A stretch of DNA of 64,000 nt from Gymnodinialimonas ceratoperidinii (GTDB lineage: Bacteria > Pseudomonadota > Alphaproteobacteria > Rhodobacterales > Rhodobacteraceae), in assembly GCF_019297855.1 (NCBI RefSeq), contig NZ_CP079194.1, positions 2,219,501 through 2,283,500 on the forward strand. Reading direction: 5' to 3'. The notes under the pieces were generated by a model. It did not search any database. It had not been told where the DNA came from and saw nothing but the letters and a program-made list of their open reading frames with translations. How positions within the stretch are numbered: position 1 is the stretch's first letter; the number at the start of each line of letters is the position of its first letter. A program made the translations under genes and the position numbers. Shown here piece by piece: positions 55,478 through 64,000 of the stretch.

Positions 55478-56290
55478 ATGGGTTTGATGGACGGTAAACG
55501 GGGTCTGATCATGGGCCTGGCGAATGATAAATCCATCGCATGGGGGATCGCCAAGGCGGTCGCCGCGGAGGGCGCGGAACTGGCGTTCTCGTATCAGGGC
55601 GATGCGCTGCTCAAGCGTGTGGGTCCGCTGGCCGAGCAACTGGGCTCCAACCTCATGATCCCTTGCGATGTGAGTGACGAGGCCTCGCTCGACGCGCTGT
55701 TCAAGAAACTGGAAGAGGAATGGGGCACCCTCGATTTCGTCGTTCACGCCATCGGCTTCTCGGACAAAAGCGAGTTGCGCGGCCGCTATGTCGAGACTTC
55801 GCCCGCGAACTTCGAGATGACGATGAACATCTCGGTCTATTCCTTCACCGCTGTCTGCCAGCGCGCCGAGAAGATGATGAACGAAGGCGGCTCGCTGCTG
55901 ACGCTCACCTATTACGGCGCCGAGAAGGTGATGCCGCACTACAACGTCATGGGCGTGGCCAAGGCCGCGCTGGAGGCTTCGGTGATGTATCTGGCCGAGG
56001 ACCTGGGCCGCGATGGCATCCGCGTCAACGCGATCTCGGCGGGCACGATCAAGACGCTGGCCGCATCGGGCATCGGCGATTTCCGCTACATCCTGAAGTG
56101 GAACGAGAACAACTCGCCCCTGCGCCGCACCGTCACGCAGGAGGAAGTCGGCAAATCGGCGCTTTACCTGCTGTCGGACCTGGGCAGCGCGGTGACCGGC
56201 GAGGTCCACCACGTCGACGCGGGCTATCACGTCATCGGCATGAAGAACCCCGAGGCGCCGGACATGAGCCTCGAGAAGAAGGGCGAGTGA
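55478..56290 (+). CDS. fabI: Enoyl-[acyl-carrier-protein] reductase (NADH)
   Basis: This 270-residue short-chain dehydrogenase-type enzyme reduces enoyl-ACP in the last step of elongation. The cofactor region is [20 protein letters not shown]. The catalytic Tyr155 and Lys162 lie in [20 protein letters not shown] with the FabI spacing of six residues. The C-terminal ends with a charged tail. gpt begins one base after its stop, so the two are co-transcribed. Confidence 0.97.
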   Translation: MGLMDGKRGLIMGLANDKSIAWGIAKAVAAEGAELAFSYQGDALLKRVGPLAEQLGSNLMIPCDVSDEASLDALFKKLEEEWGTLDFVVHAIGFSDKSELRGRYVETSPANFEMTMNISVYSFTAVCQRAEKMMNEGGSLLTLTYYGAEKVMPHYNVMGVAKAALEASVMYLAEDLGRDGIRVNAISAGTIKTLAASGIGDFRYILKWNENNSPLRRTVTQEEVGKSALYLLSDLGSAVTGEVHHVDAGYHVIGMKNPEAPDMSLEKKGE

Positions 56291-56291
56291 G

Positions 56292-56810
56292 ATGAGCACG
56301 CAGCTTCCCCACGAAAAGGGTTTTCACATCTCCTGGGACCAGATCCACCGCGACAGCCGCGCGCTGGCCTGGCGTCTGGACGGCAAGGGCCCCGATGACG
56401 GCGGTTGGCGCGCGGTCGTGGCGATCACCCGCGGCGGCATGGCGCCCGCGATGATCGTCGCGCGCGAGTTGGACATTCGCACCGTCGACACGATCTCGGT
56501 CGTCTCCTACCACTCGGGCGGCGGCAAGGCCGACCAGCGCCGCGAGGCGAAGGTGCTGAAATCACCCGACGACGCAGTGATGGGCGATGGCGAGGGCGTT
56601 CTGATCGTCGATGATCTGGTGGACAGCGGCAAGACGCTGGAACTGGTCCGCTCGCTCTATCCGAAGGCGCATTTCGCCACGGTCTACGCCAAGCCCGAGG
56701 GCGAGCCGATGGTCGATACCTTCATCACCGGCGTGTCGCAGGACACGTGGATCTTCTTCCCCTGGGACATGGCGCTGCAATACGTCGAGCCCTACCGCGG
56801 CAAGGATTGA
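56292..56810 (+). CDS. gpt: Xanthine phosphoribosyltransferase
   Basis: This 172-residue salvage enzyme converts xanthine or guanine to XMP or GMP. The PRPP motif is [17 protein letters not shown]. The N-terminal [18 protein letters not shown] and [20 protein letters not shown] are typical of Gpt. It follows fabI at once. Confidence 0.95.
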   Translation: MSTQLPHEKGFHISWDQIHRDSRALAWRLDGKGPDDGGWRAVVAITRGGMAPAMIVARELDIRTVDTISVVSYHSGGGKADQRREAKVLKSPDDAVMGDGEGVLIVDDLVDSGKTLELVRSLYPKAHFATVYAKPEGEPMVDTFITGVSQDTWIFFPWDMALQYVEPYRGKD

Positions 56811-56853
56811 TGCCGCGGTAAGGCCGGGTTCGTCCGAGCGTCGAGGCCGGGTG

Positions 56854-57339
56854 TCAGGCCGTGCGGAAGACCAGCGAGACCCCGTTCAGGCAGTGACGCA
56901 GGCCCGCGGGCGGGGGACCATCATCCAGAATGTGGCCCAGATGGCTGCCGCAGCGGCGGCAATGGCATTCCGTGCGCACCTGAAAGATGAAGCTGCGGTC
57001 TTCCATCGTGCCGATGGCATTGGGCAGGGCTTCCGTAAAGCTCGGCCAGCCGGTGCCGCTGTCGTATTTCACTTCCGACGAATAGAGCGGCAGGTCGCAG
57101 CCCCGGCAATGGAACGTGCCGGCGCGGAATTCTTCGTGCAGCGGGCTGGAATAGGCCCGCTCCGTCGCGCCTTCGCGCATCACGGCATAAGAGGCATCCG
57201 AGAGAATGGCGCGCCATTCGGCCTCGGTCCGGGTGACCTCGAACGGGCCTTCGGCCATGACATCGGCGCGGAGAGGCTGCGCCGCGAGGGTCGCAAGGGA
57301 CAGGCTGGTGCCTGAGATAAGGAAAGCGCGTCGATGCAT
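56854..57339 (-). CDS. msrB: Peptide-methionine (R)-S-oxide reductase, exported form
   Basis: This 161-residue enzyme repairs methionine-R-sulfoxide. The N-terminus MHRRAFLISGTSLSLATLAA is a signal sequence with a twin-arginine-like pair, so it probably acts in the periplasm. Zinc cysteines are Cys78, Cys81, Cys127 and Cys130 (HCRGC, HCRRC), and the catalytic Cys150 is in GLRHCLNGVSLVF. The usual RYCINS is changed to RHCLNG. It is convergent with gpt. Confidence 0.94.
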   Translation of the reverse strand: MHRRAFLISGTSLSLATLAAQPLRADVMAEGPFEVTRTEAEWRAILSDASYAVMREGATERAYSSPLHEEFRAGTFHCRGCDLPLYSSEVKYDSGTGWPSFTEALPNAIGTMEDRSFIFQVRTECHCRRCGSHLGHILDDGPPPAGLRHCLNGVSLVFRTA

Positions 57340-57533
57340 GGTCGTCCTCCGGTTGATGATGAAATTGCGCGGGAGCGAGTGAAGTCGGCCTGGAAACGAG
57401 GCCAGAGGTCCGAGATCGCGGTGGCTTTTGATCGCCACCCGGCTCGCCGCCGCGCGGGGCTCCCGGCCAGATCATGCTGTAGCATTCTCATTCTGGCCGG
57501 GCGGTTGGTTTAATTGGCACTCAGGCCGCCGCC

Positions 57534-58118
57534 TTACATGGCGGAGGGCAGAAGCACCGTGTCGATCACGTGGATCACGCCGTTGGACTGATCAACGTCA
57601 GCGATGGTGACCGTGGCAACGCGGCCCTGCTCGTCTTCGATCGTGATGTTGCCGCCCGACATTCGCGCCGTGAAGACACAGCCGCCGACGGTCTCGATGC
57701 GATGCGCACCGCCGCTGCCGGAAATCATGCCGCCGATGGTGTTGGAGAACGCCTCGGCCGGAACGACGTGGCAGGTCAGGATTTGCGTGAGACGGTCGCG
57801 GTTGCGACGCTCGAGCAATGCCTCGACGCTACCGGCGGGCAGAGCGGCAAAGGCCGAGTCGGTGGGCGCGAATACGGTGAAGGGGCCAGCGCCCGAGAGG
57901 GTCTCGGCGAGACCGGCTTCGACGACGGCGGCGACGAGCGTCGTGTGGATCGGCGAGTTGACCGCGTTCTCGACGATGTTGCGCTCGGCCAGCATCGGCG
58001 CGCCACCCACGGTCGGGTTGGACTGCGCGAAGGCACCGGAGGCCATGGCGACGGCCATCAAGCCACCGGCGAGGGTGGCGGTTACGGTGCGTGTGCTGGA
58101 TTTGATATTGAAGGTCAT
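57534..58118 (-). CDS. Fasciclin (FAS1) domain exported protein
   Basis: This 194-residue protein has a signal peptide ending MASGAFAQ. The FAS1 domain covers most of the rest: AAVVEAGLAETLSGAGPFTV, FAPTDSAFAALPAGSVEALL and the terminal NGVIHVIDTVLLP. The H box ILTCHVVPAE is intact. Such proteins serve cell adhesion or surface interaction. It is 194 bases upstream of msrB, same strand. Confidence 0.93.
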   Translation of the reverse strand: MTFNIKSSTRTVTATLAGGLMAVAMASGAFAQSNPTVGGAPMLAERNIVENAVNSPIHTTLVAAVVEAGLAETLSGAGPFTVFAPTDSAFAALPAGSVEALLERRNRDRLTQILTCHVVPAEAFSNTIGGMISGSGGAHRIETVGGCVFTARMSGGNITIEDEQGRVATVTIADVDQSNGVIHVIDTVLLPSAM

Positions 58119-58333
58119 GAGTAACTCCTGGTTGGATACGCCGGTGTTTTCCCGACGGCATCAGGAGACACGGAGCCACAACGACAAGAGTTTCAGAAAA
58201 AGGGGATATTATTTGGCGTTGCCGTTAAGCGTATGAATTTTCACGTGTAAATTTCCAAACAAGCGCCCGCCAAGACGTGCGGGAGCGCCTCGAGAGACGC
58301 CCTAACGGGCCGCGTGAGCCTTCCACCCTGCCC

Positions 58334-59662
58334 CTACAGGCGCCGGATTTTCAGCTTGGTCAGCCGATTTGCATCGCGGCCCGCCACCTCGAACCGGAAG
58401 CCGTGGAAGGCGAAACACTGGCCGGGCAGCGGGATCGTCTGCGCCTCGTGAATGACGAGGCCCGCGACGGTATTGGCCTCTTCATCGGGCAGCGACCAAT
58501 CCGTCGCGCGGTTCAGGTCGCGGATCGTCATGGCGCCGTCGATCGTATAATTGCCCGCCGCATCGGGCCGCAGGACCGGCGCCTCGGGGGTATCAAACTC
58601 ATCGGTGATCTCTCCGACGATCTCTTCGAGGATATCTTCCAGCGTGATCAACCCGCCGAGCGCGCCATATTCATCCACGACGAGCGCGAAGTGCGTATGG
58701 CGGCGCAGGAACTGGCGCATCTGATCGTCGAGCGTCGTGGTTTCCGGCACGAAATAGGGCTTCATGGCGACGGCCGAGATGTCGAAGCTGTCGAGGCCCG
58801 GCGCGTTCTCGCCCCGCGTCAGACGGTCAATTGCGCGCAGAAGGTCCTTGGCATGGACGACGCCCACGATGTTCTCGGGGTCGTCGCGGAACACGGGCAG
58901 ACGCGTGTGCGGGGATTGCAGCGCCTGGCTGAGGATTTCCTGCGGGTCGGCGTCGGCGTCGATCATCTCGATGCCTGAGCGATGCAGCATGATCTCTTCC
59001 ACCGTCCGCTCATGCAGATCGAGCGCGCCCAGAAGCCGGTCACGCTGCTCCTTCTCGACCGAGCCTTCCTGATGGCCGATGGTCAACGCGCCCATGATCT
59101 CTTCGCGGACCGACAACATGTTGGCGCCCGCCTCGATCCGCAGGCCGAAGAGGCGCAGCACGCCGCGCACGACGAAGCGGACCACGGTGACGACCGGCGC
59201 GATCAACGCGATGATCAGCGCGATCGGCCGCGCGATGCGGGCGGCGGAGGTTTCGGGGTTGGTGATGGCATAGGTCTTGGGCAGCACCTCGGCGAAGATC
59301 AGCACCAGCGCCGTCATCACCAGCGTCGCGGCCACGATGGCGCCTTCGCCAAGCAGCGTCGTGAAAAGCACCGTCGCGAGCGAGGTCGCGAGGATGTTCA
59401 CGAGGTTATTGCCCAGAAGGATGCCGCCGATCAGACGCTCGTTGTCTTCCTTGAGATCCAACGCCTTCTGCGCCCCTTTGGCGGAGCGGTCATCCTTGTC
59501 GGCCATGGAGCGCAACTTGCCGCGCGAGGCCGCCGTGAGCGCTGTCTCGGAGCCGGAGAAGAAGCCCGAGAAGATCAGCAAGGCAAAGATCACCGCGGCG
59601 ACGATCCAGGTGGTTGGATCACTCAGCGCGGTCGGATCGAAAAAGGGGGTGTCGTTTTCCAT
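58334..59662 (-). CDS. HlyC/CorC-family membrane protein (DUF21-CBS-CorC)
   Basis: This 442-residue protein has an N-terminal DUF21 domain with three or four helices (IVAAVIFALLIFSGFFSGSE) and the ATAATRG-like TALTAASRGKLRS. Two CBS domains follow (RTVEEIMLHRSGIEMIDADA, VHAKDLLRAIDRL). The CorC transporter-associated domain (NYTIDGAMTIRDLNRATDWS) ends it. The family is tied to magnesium or cobalt export. The ATG at 59662 is used; a TTG nine codons upstream is possible. Confidence 0.92.
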   Translation of the reverse strand: MENDTPFFDPTALSDPTTWIVAAVIFALLIFSGFFSGSETALTAASRGKLRSMADKDDRSAKGAQKALDLKEDNERLIGGILLGNNLVNILATSLATVLFTTLLGEGAIVAATLVMTALVLIFAEVLPKTYAITNPETSAARIARPIALIIALIAPVVTVVRFVVRGVLRLFGLRIEAGANMLSVREEIMGALTIGHQEGSVEKEQRDRLLGALDLHERTVEEIMLHRSGIEMIDADADPQEILSQALQSPHTRLPVFRDDPENIVGVVHAKDLLRAIDRLTRGENAPGLDSFDISAVAMKPYFVPETTTLDDQMRQFLRRHTHFALVVDEYGALGGLITLEDILEEIVGEITDEFDTPEAPVLRPDAAGNYTIDGAMTIRDLNRATDWSLPDEEANTVAGLVIHEAQTIPLPGQCFAFHGFRFEVAGRDANRLTKLKIRRL

Positions 59663-59760
59663 GGGGAGGTTATGGGGCCGCGTCGCCAAGCGTTCAAGGG
59701 CGCGTGCGGGGCGGCGTGGGGATTTCCGTATTTAAGAAAAGATGAAGCGCGGGGGGAGCG

Positions 59761-60690
59761 CTAGCGCGCGAGCGGGTGCTTTTCGAGGACGAGTTGGCGC
59801 AGGCGCTCGTCGAGGATGTGGGTGTAGATCTCGGTCGTGGCGATATCCGCGTGCCCCAGAAGGGTCTGGATCGCCCGCAGATCGGCGCCGTTCTGCAGAA
59901 GATGGGTGGCAAAGGCGTGGCGCAGGGTATGGGGCGTGACGCCGGCTGGATCGATGCCGGCTTTCGTAGCCAACTCCTTGATCAGGGTGAAGAAACGCAC
60001 CCGCGTGAGGTGTCCGGATTTGCCACGGGATGGAAAGGCGAAGGGGCTTTGGGCCTCTGTCTCTTCCTGCGCGTCGAGGTGGGTGAGCCACGCCGCGATG
60101 GCGGCGCGTGCTGGTGGCGAGAGCGGCACCATCCGCTCCTTACCGCCCTTGCCCAGGACCAGCAACATGTTCGGATCGCCGCGCAGGGCGGAGACGGGAA
60201 GCGAGACAAGTTCGGTCACGCGGAGACCGGTGGCGTAGAGGATCTGCATCAGGCACTGGTTGCGCAAACGCTCCGCCTCCGTGCGGCCATGGGCGGGGGC
60301 GGCCTCCAGCAGCGCATCGACCTCTGCCATGGACAAGGTGCCGGGGAGCTTGCGCACCCGCGCGGGGCCGATGATCTGGAGCGTCGGATTGTCGGCGCGC
60401 CAGCCCTCTTCATGGGCGAAACGATACAATTGCTTCAGTGACGACAGCCGGCGCGCGCGCGTGGCCGCGGCGAGGCCCTGCGCATCGAGACCCACGAGAT
60501 AGGCCTCCAGCGCGGCGCGGTCGGCGCTGGCGAAGCCCCCGCCTTTGGCCAGGGCTCCCATCGCATCGCGCAGGTCGCGCCCATAGGCGAGCAAGGTGTT
60601 GCGCGCGGCGCCCTGTTCGGCGGCGGCCGCATCGAGGTAGAGGGCGATCCAGTCAGCGTCGGTTGCAGGCGCGGCACCAGGGGCGGCCAT
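59761..60690 (-). CDS. xerD: Site-specific tyrosine recombinase XerD
   Basis: This 309-residue recombinase resolves chromosome dimers with XerC at dif. The catalytic set is complete: Arg157 (ATGLRVTEL), Lys181, His254 and Arg257 (HTLRHAFATH), His280 (GHADIATTEIYTH) and Tyr289. The chromosomal setting beside aroKB and absence of mobile genes favour the housekeeping role over an integrase. It starts three bases after the previous gene. Confidence 0.95.
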   Translation of the reverse strand: MAAPGAAPATDADWIALYLDAAAAEQGAARNTLLAYGRDLRDAMGALAKGGGFASADRAALEAYLVGLDAQGLAAATRARRLSSLKQLYRFAHEEGWRADNPTLQIIGPARVRKLPGTLSMAEVDALLEAAPAHGRTEAERLRNQCLMQILYATGLRVTELVSLPVSALRGDPNMLLVLGKGGKERMVPLSPPARAAIAAWLTHLDAQEETEAQSPFAFPSRGKSGHLTRVRFFTLIKELATKAGIDPAGVTPHTLRHAFATHLLQNGADLRAIQTLLGHADIATTEIYTHILDERLRQLVLEKHPLAR

Positions 60691-60693
60691 GGC

Positions 60694-62220
60694 TCAACGC
60701 TCCATCAGCAGGAGTTGAAGCGCGGTCCGGCGGGCGACATCCTCCAGCCCGACCGAGCGAAAGAGCACCAGCGCATCCGCGGTGTCATCGGCGTCTGCCG
60801 TGCCGGAACCGAGGACCTGCGCTGCGCGCAAGAGCGCCTCTCCAAGCCGGTTCTCACGCCGGTAGTGACTGTAGCGATGGGGCGGCAGCGGGTCCGCGAA
60901 AGCGCTTGCGAGGGCCAGGTAGGTTGGCGACGGATCCGTCGGCGCCTCGGGCGGCAGGCCGCGGGCGATGGCGAAGGCAAAACTCTCTTCCGCGTCCTGG
61001 GCCTCGGCGCTTTGGGCGACTTCCTCGTAGATCGGCGACAGCAGGCCCACGCGGCGCGCCAGAATGCTCGCTTCGCCCGTCAGAGGCGTGCGCAGAAGGC
61101 GGTCGGCGTAGATATCGGCGAAGGCCACCTGCAGACCCGCGCCGCCCATGGCCTCCCATGCGGGCACCAGCCGGTTGCTTGTCTCCACCGCATCTCCCGC
61201 CAGGAGCGCCGCATCGAAGGCCTGAACGGCGGCAACCCGGTCCCAGACCGCGCCGGAGGCCGAGGGAGCCTGAGCGGTATAGATCGCGAGCCATTGTTGC
61301 GGGGCAATGGCGCCCGAGCGGGTGAGCCTTTCGGCCGCGTCCAGTTGCGCACGCCAGCCGGCAAGGACGCTGAGATCAGCGTGGACGAAAGCCAACGGCA
61401 GGCCGGTTGCATCGGGGCGCTCGGCCAAGGCCATGCGCATCTGGAATTCCAACGCTGTCAGGTTGCTGTCCGGTGGCAGGGGCGGCTGACCCTCGGCCAG
61501 TTCCGGATCGAGGAACCGGGCAATCAGGTCTCCCTCATCCTCGCTGATCTGGCCCAGGGCCTCTCCGGTTTCCAACAGCAGGACCGCCGCGGGCCAGTCG
61601 CCGCCGCGGGCCAGACAGAATATCTGTGCCGGAAGTGTCGGGGCAATGTCGGGATTTGCGTTCATCGCGGCGCAGGCGCGCGAGGCCCGGTCGGTCAGAA
61701 GCGAGACATCGAACCAGCGCCGGAAGACGGCAGGGTCCGTGGGCCCTGCCCGCTCCATCAGGGCTTGGGCCGGATCCAGCGCGCCGCGCGTCAGCAGCAT
61801 GTCGAGCCGGGCAAGGAACAACTCCGAGCCCTCCGCCGGGGCGCCTAGGGGTGCATCTAGTTCCGCTAGCGCCAGCATTTGCGTGAAGCTCTGCATCGCG
61901 GGCAGGCCCTGCACCGGCTGCCCGCGCATCAACTCGGCCAATGTCTCGATGTCCGAGGCGCCCCAAAGCCCTGCCGGGAGCCCGGTTATCGTGCTCGGCA
62001 AAAGGCCCACGGCGTCCAGTTGCACGGCATCCAGAGGCAGCACGGAAATCGCCGGAACCGACGCGTCACTGGCGATATTGGCGTGGGGGCGCGTGATCGT
62101 GTCGGAAAGCCAGTCAGGTTCGCCTAGGGGCGGCAGATCCCCGGTCTCGCTGTCTTGCGCGACAGCCACGCTCGCCAGAAGGCAGGCGCCGGCGAAGAGG
62201 TTAACGCCGTTAATCCACAT
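60694..62220 (-). CDS. Exported protein of unknown function (508 aa)
   Basis: This 508-residue protein starts MWINGVNLFAGACLLASVAV, a signal peptide ending VAVAQ. The mature part is acidic, Ala- and Leu-rich and looks all-helical (for example ELFLARLDMLLTRGALDPAQ, GDLIARFLDPELAEGQPPLP), like a repeat solenoid. No catalytic motif was found. A TTG at 62229 is an alternative start. It overlaps the 44-residue gene at its 5' end by 11 bases and runs into xerD, so all three may be one unit. I do not recognise the family. Confidence 0.85.
   Translation of the reverse strand: MWINGVNLFAGACLLASVAVAQDSETGDLPPLGEPDWLSDTITRPHANIASDASVPAISVLPLDAVQLDAVGLLPSTITGLPAGLWGASDIETLAELMRGQPVQGLPAMQSFTQMLALAELDAPLGAPAEGSELFLARLDMLLTRGALDPAQALMERAGPTDPAVFRRWFDVSLLTDRASRACAAMNANPDIAPTLPAQIFCLARGGDWPAAVLLLETGEALGQISEDEGDLIARFLDPELAEGQPPLPPDSNLTALEFQMRMALAERPDATGLPLAFVHADLSVLAGWRAQLDAAERLTRSGAIAPQQWLAIYTAQAPSASGAVWDRVAAVQAFDAALLAGDAVETSNRLVPAWEAMGGAGLQVAFADIYADRLLRTPLTGEASILARRVGLLSPIYEEVAQSAEAQDAEESFAFAIARGLPPEAPTDPSPTYLALASAFADPLPPHRYSHYRRENRLGEALLRAAQVLGSGTADADDTADALVLFRSVGLEDVARRTALQLLLMER
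62201..62213 (+). repeat. 13-bp palindrome TTAACGCCGTTAA, copy 4
   Basis: An identical copy, again with central C on the plus strand. It contains the stop codon (62210-62212) of the 44-residue gene and lies in the signal-peptide region of the 508-residue gene. Confidence 0.8.
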
Positions 62221-62344
62221 CCAGATCAACCGGTTGCGTGACCGTCTGCACGTCAGGCTGCATCAGCCCCGAGTAGGCATATCCCACCAGCGCCACCGCG
62301 CCGAGAAGAAGTAAAACCAGAACCAAGATGATGATCCGACCCAT
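62210..62344 (-). CDS. Small single-pass membrane protein (44 aa)
   Basis: From ATG 62344 to TAA 62210 the frame encodes MGRIIILVLVLLLLGAVALV, then GYAYSGLMQPDVQTVTQPVD and LDVD. One membrane helix is followed by an acidic, probably periplasmic tail. Its last 11 bases overlap the start of the 508-residue exported protein, so the two are likely translated together. It is divergent from aroK, 87 bases away. No known family comes to mind. Confidence 0.65.
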   Translation of the reverse strand: MGRIIILVLVLLLLGAVALVGYAYSGLMQPDVQTVTQPVDLDVD

Positions 62345-62431
62345 TATGTGCCACCTGCCCCTGCGAAATTCCTGCAACCCTCTGTCGGGATGCCATCGGC
62401 GTTTGCCGCCGCTTGCGACATCATATAAGCC

Positions 62432-63049
62432 ATGGACGGCGAGATTTCGCCACTGATCGGGGGATTTTTTTCAGCCATGGGCGAAAGCGTGCCACAGCCT
62501 GCGGGAGAACTGGCCAGAAGCGTTGTGCTTATTGGCATGATGGGGGCCGGAAAGACCGCCATCGGGCGTGCGCTTTCGGCCACGCTCGGCGTGCCGATGC
62601 GCGACTCGGACGTGGAGATCGTGGAATCCTCGCAGCTGACGATTGCCGAAATATTCGAGCGCTATGGAGAGCCCTTCTTTCGCGAAAAGGAAGGTCAGGT
62701 CATCGCGCGGCTGCTGGACGGCCCGCCCTGCATCCTGTCCACCGGCGGCGGCGCATGGCTCTCGCCCGCCAACCGCGAGATGCTTCTTGAGCAGGCCTCC
62801 GTGGTCTGGCTGGAGGCTGATCTGCCGCTCTTGTGGTCGCGGGTCAAACACAAGACCCATCGCCCGCTGCTGCACACCGATGACCCGCGCGCCACGCTGG
62901 CGGAACTGCTCAAGGCCCGCACGCCCGCATACGCCTTGGCGCCCGACAAGGTGACGGTCCGCCCCGAATGGTCAATCGACGCGACCGCGGACAAGGTGCT
63001 CGAAATCCTCCGCAGTAACGGCACGCTATTGGAGACGACATCCCGATGA
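62432..63049 (+). CDS. aroK: Shikimate kinase
   Basis: This 205-residue enzyme phosphorylates shikimate. The P-loop GMMGAGKT is at residues 35-42, followed by the substrate residues in MRDSDVEIVESSQLTIAEIF, then PFFREKEGQVI and STGGGAWLS. The protein is longer than usual because of an N-terminal tail; an ATG at 62477 (MGESVPQPAG) would shorten it by 15 residues. Its TGA overlaps the aroB ATG (ATGA). Confidence 0.95.
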   Translation: MDGEISPLIGGFFSAMGESVPQPAGELARSVVLIGMMGAGKTAIGRALSATLGVPMRDSDVEIVESSQLTIAEIFERYGEPFFREKEGQVIARLLDGPPCILSTGGGAWLSPANREMLLEQASVVWLEADLPLLWSRVKHKTHRPLLHTDDPRATLAELLKARTPAYALAPDKVTVRPEWSIDATADKVLEILRSNGTLLETTSR

Positions 63050-64000
63050 TCGAGACCGTGCCCGTCCATCTGGGCGACCGCTCCTATACCGTCGAAATCG
63101 GCTCGGGCCTGCTTGGTGCCGCCGGTGCGCACATCGCGCCCCTCCTGGCGCGCCCGAAGGTCTGGATCGTCACCGAGGAGACCGTTGCAGCCCTTCACCT
63201 CGCCACCCTTCGCGAGGGGCTCGCCGCAGCCGACCTCGTCTCGGAAGCGCTGGTCCTGCCGCCGGGGGAAAGCACCAAATCCTGGCCGCATCTGCAACGG
63301 ATCGCCGATTGGCTGCTGACCGAACGGGTCGAGCGCAACGATATCGTCATCGCGTTCGGTGGCGGCGTCATCGGAGACCTCGTGGGATTCGCCGCCGCGA
63401 TTCACCGCCGCGGCATCCGCTTCGTGCAGATCCCCACCTCGCTTCTGGCTCAGGTCGACAGTTCCGTCGGCGGCAAGACCGGGATCAACGCGCCGCAGGG
63501 CAAGAACCTCATCGGTGCGTTTCACCAGCCCGCGCTAGTTCTGGCCGATATCGACGTGCTCGGCACCCTTCAGCCGCGCGATTTCCTCGCGGGCTACGGG
63601 GAGGTCTCGAAATACGGGCTGCTCGGTGATGCCACCTTCTTCGAATGGCTCGAGGAAAACGGCCCTGCCATGGCCGCCGGTGACAGCGCACTCCGGCAAG
63701 AGGCCGTGCGCCGCTCGGTGCAGATGAAGGCTGATATCGTGGCCCGCGACGAGACCGAGCAAGGCGACCGCGCGCTACTCAACCTTGGACATACCTTCTG
63801 CCACGCCTTGGAAGCCGCGACCGGCTACTCCGACCGGCTGCTCCACGGCGAAGGTGTCGCAATCGGCTGCGCGCTCGCCTTCGAGCTTTCCGCCCGCCTT
63901 GGCCTCTGCGCGCAAGAGGCGCCGTCTCGCGTGCGCGCTCACCTCGCGGCGATGGGGATGAAGAAGGACCTCCACGACATTCCCGGCGAGTTGCCGAGCG
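63046..64000 (+). CDS. aroB: 3-dehydroquinate synthase, 3' end outside window
   Basis: The first 318 codons are visible. The enzyme makes 3-dehydroquinate from DAHP, the product of the class II synthase at 17743. NAD-binding GGGVIGDLVGFAAAIHRRGI and PTSLLAQVDSSVGGKTGINA are present, as are zinc-ligand regions GYGEVSKYGLLGD, LNLGHTFCHALE and HGEGVAIGCALA. The start overlaps aroK by four bases. About 50 residues are missing at the right edge. Confidence 0.95.
   Translation, partial: MIETVPVHLGDRSYTVEIGSGLLGAAGAHIAPLLARPKVWIVTEETVAALHLATLREGLAAADLVSEALVLPPGESTKSWPHLQRIADWLLTERVERNDIVIAFGGGVIGDLVGFAAAIHRRGIRFVQIPTSLLAQVDSSVGGKTGINAPQGKNLIGAFHQPALVLADIDVLGTLQPRDFLAGYGEVSKYGLLGDATFFEWLEENGPAMAAGDSALRQEAVRRSVQMKADIVARDETEQGDRALLNLGHTFCHALEAATGYSDRLLHGEGVAIGCALAFELSARLGLCAQEAPSRVRAHLAAMGMKKDLHDIPGELPS

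Noticed and set aside
59761..60690. Phage or island integrase
   Set aside because: The tyrosine recombinase has XerD layout, housekeeping neighbours and no mobile genes or flanking repeats.

Overview
This GC-rich 64 kb window looks like ordinary chromosome from an alphaproteobacterium of the order Rhodobacterales (Roseobacter-type). The evidence is a set of lineage-typical genes: the histidine phosphotransferase ChpT, the ornithine-lipid pair olsBA, a class II DAHP synthase, a DUF3553 protein, a B12-dependent class II ribonucleotide reductase, xerD next to aroKB, and dense head-to-tail operons with ATGA/GTGA overlaps. No phage, IS element, CRISPR array or integron is visible.

Layout. At 0-6 kb are the start of ccdA, a TusA-like protein, a polyamine-type ABC importer potBCA without its binding protein, the rplM-rpsI operon with a textbook terminator, and S-adenosylmethionine decarboxylase. 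At 6-12 kb are a thioesterase, an enoyl-CoA hydratase, an orphan outer-membrane-like protein, an M32 carboxypeptidase coupled to heme A synthase, a TrmJ-type methyltransferase and a divergent ThiE-like protein. At 12-20 kb are olsBA, DUF3553, chpT, gamma-carbonic anhydrase, gmk, yicC, a PAS protein, DAHP synthase and a GlxA-type regulator. At 20-24 kb are glnE and ybaK. From 24 to 37 kb runs one long minus-strand envelope cluster: pyrH, frr, uppS, cdsA, dxr, rseP, bamA, ompH/skp, fabZ, lpxA, lpxI, lpxB. It links nucleotide and translation housekeeping to isoprenoid, phospholipid, lipid A and outer-membrane assembly. It is interrupted between pyrH and frr by a plus-strand Hint-domain gene. At 37-46 kb are miaA, an AraC regulator and a four-gene peptide-type ABC importer with unusually large permeases. 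At 46-53 kb are modABC and nrdJ. At 53-64 kb are tRNA-Pro(TGG), DUF192, a tandem cold-shock protein, pdxH, fabI, gpt, msrB, a fasciclin protein, a CBS/CorC membrane protein, xerD, an unknown exported protein coupled to a 44-residue membrane protein, aroK and the start of aroB.

The most interesting signals are non-coding. Two exact CtrA-type sites (TTAA-N7-TTAA) lie upstream of olsBA and yicC in a window that also encodes ChpT. A 13-bp palindrome, TTAACGCCGTTAA, occurs four times, always with the same strand orientation, and once supplies the stop codons of two convergent genes. A dispersed intergenic repeat occurs in four copies, each beside a gene 3' end. A 27-bp perfect palindrome lies upstream of the cold-shock gene. 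A candidate pair of NrdR boxes spaced by 31 bp lies upstream of nrdJ, which also has a structured leader and stacked 3' hairpins. Two small membrane-protein genes of 44 and 45 codons are also described.
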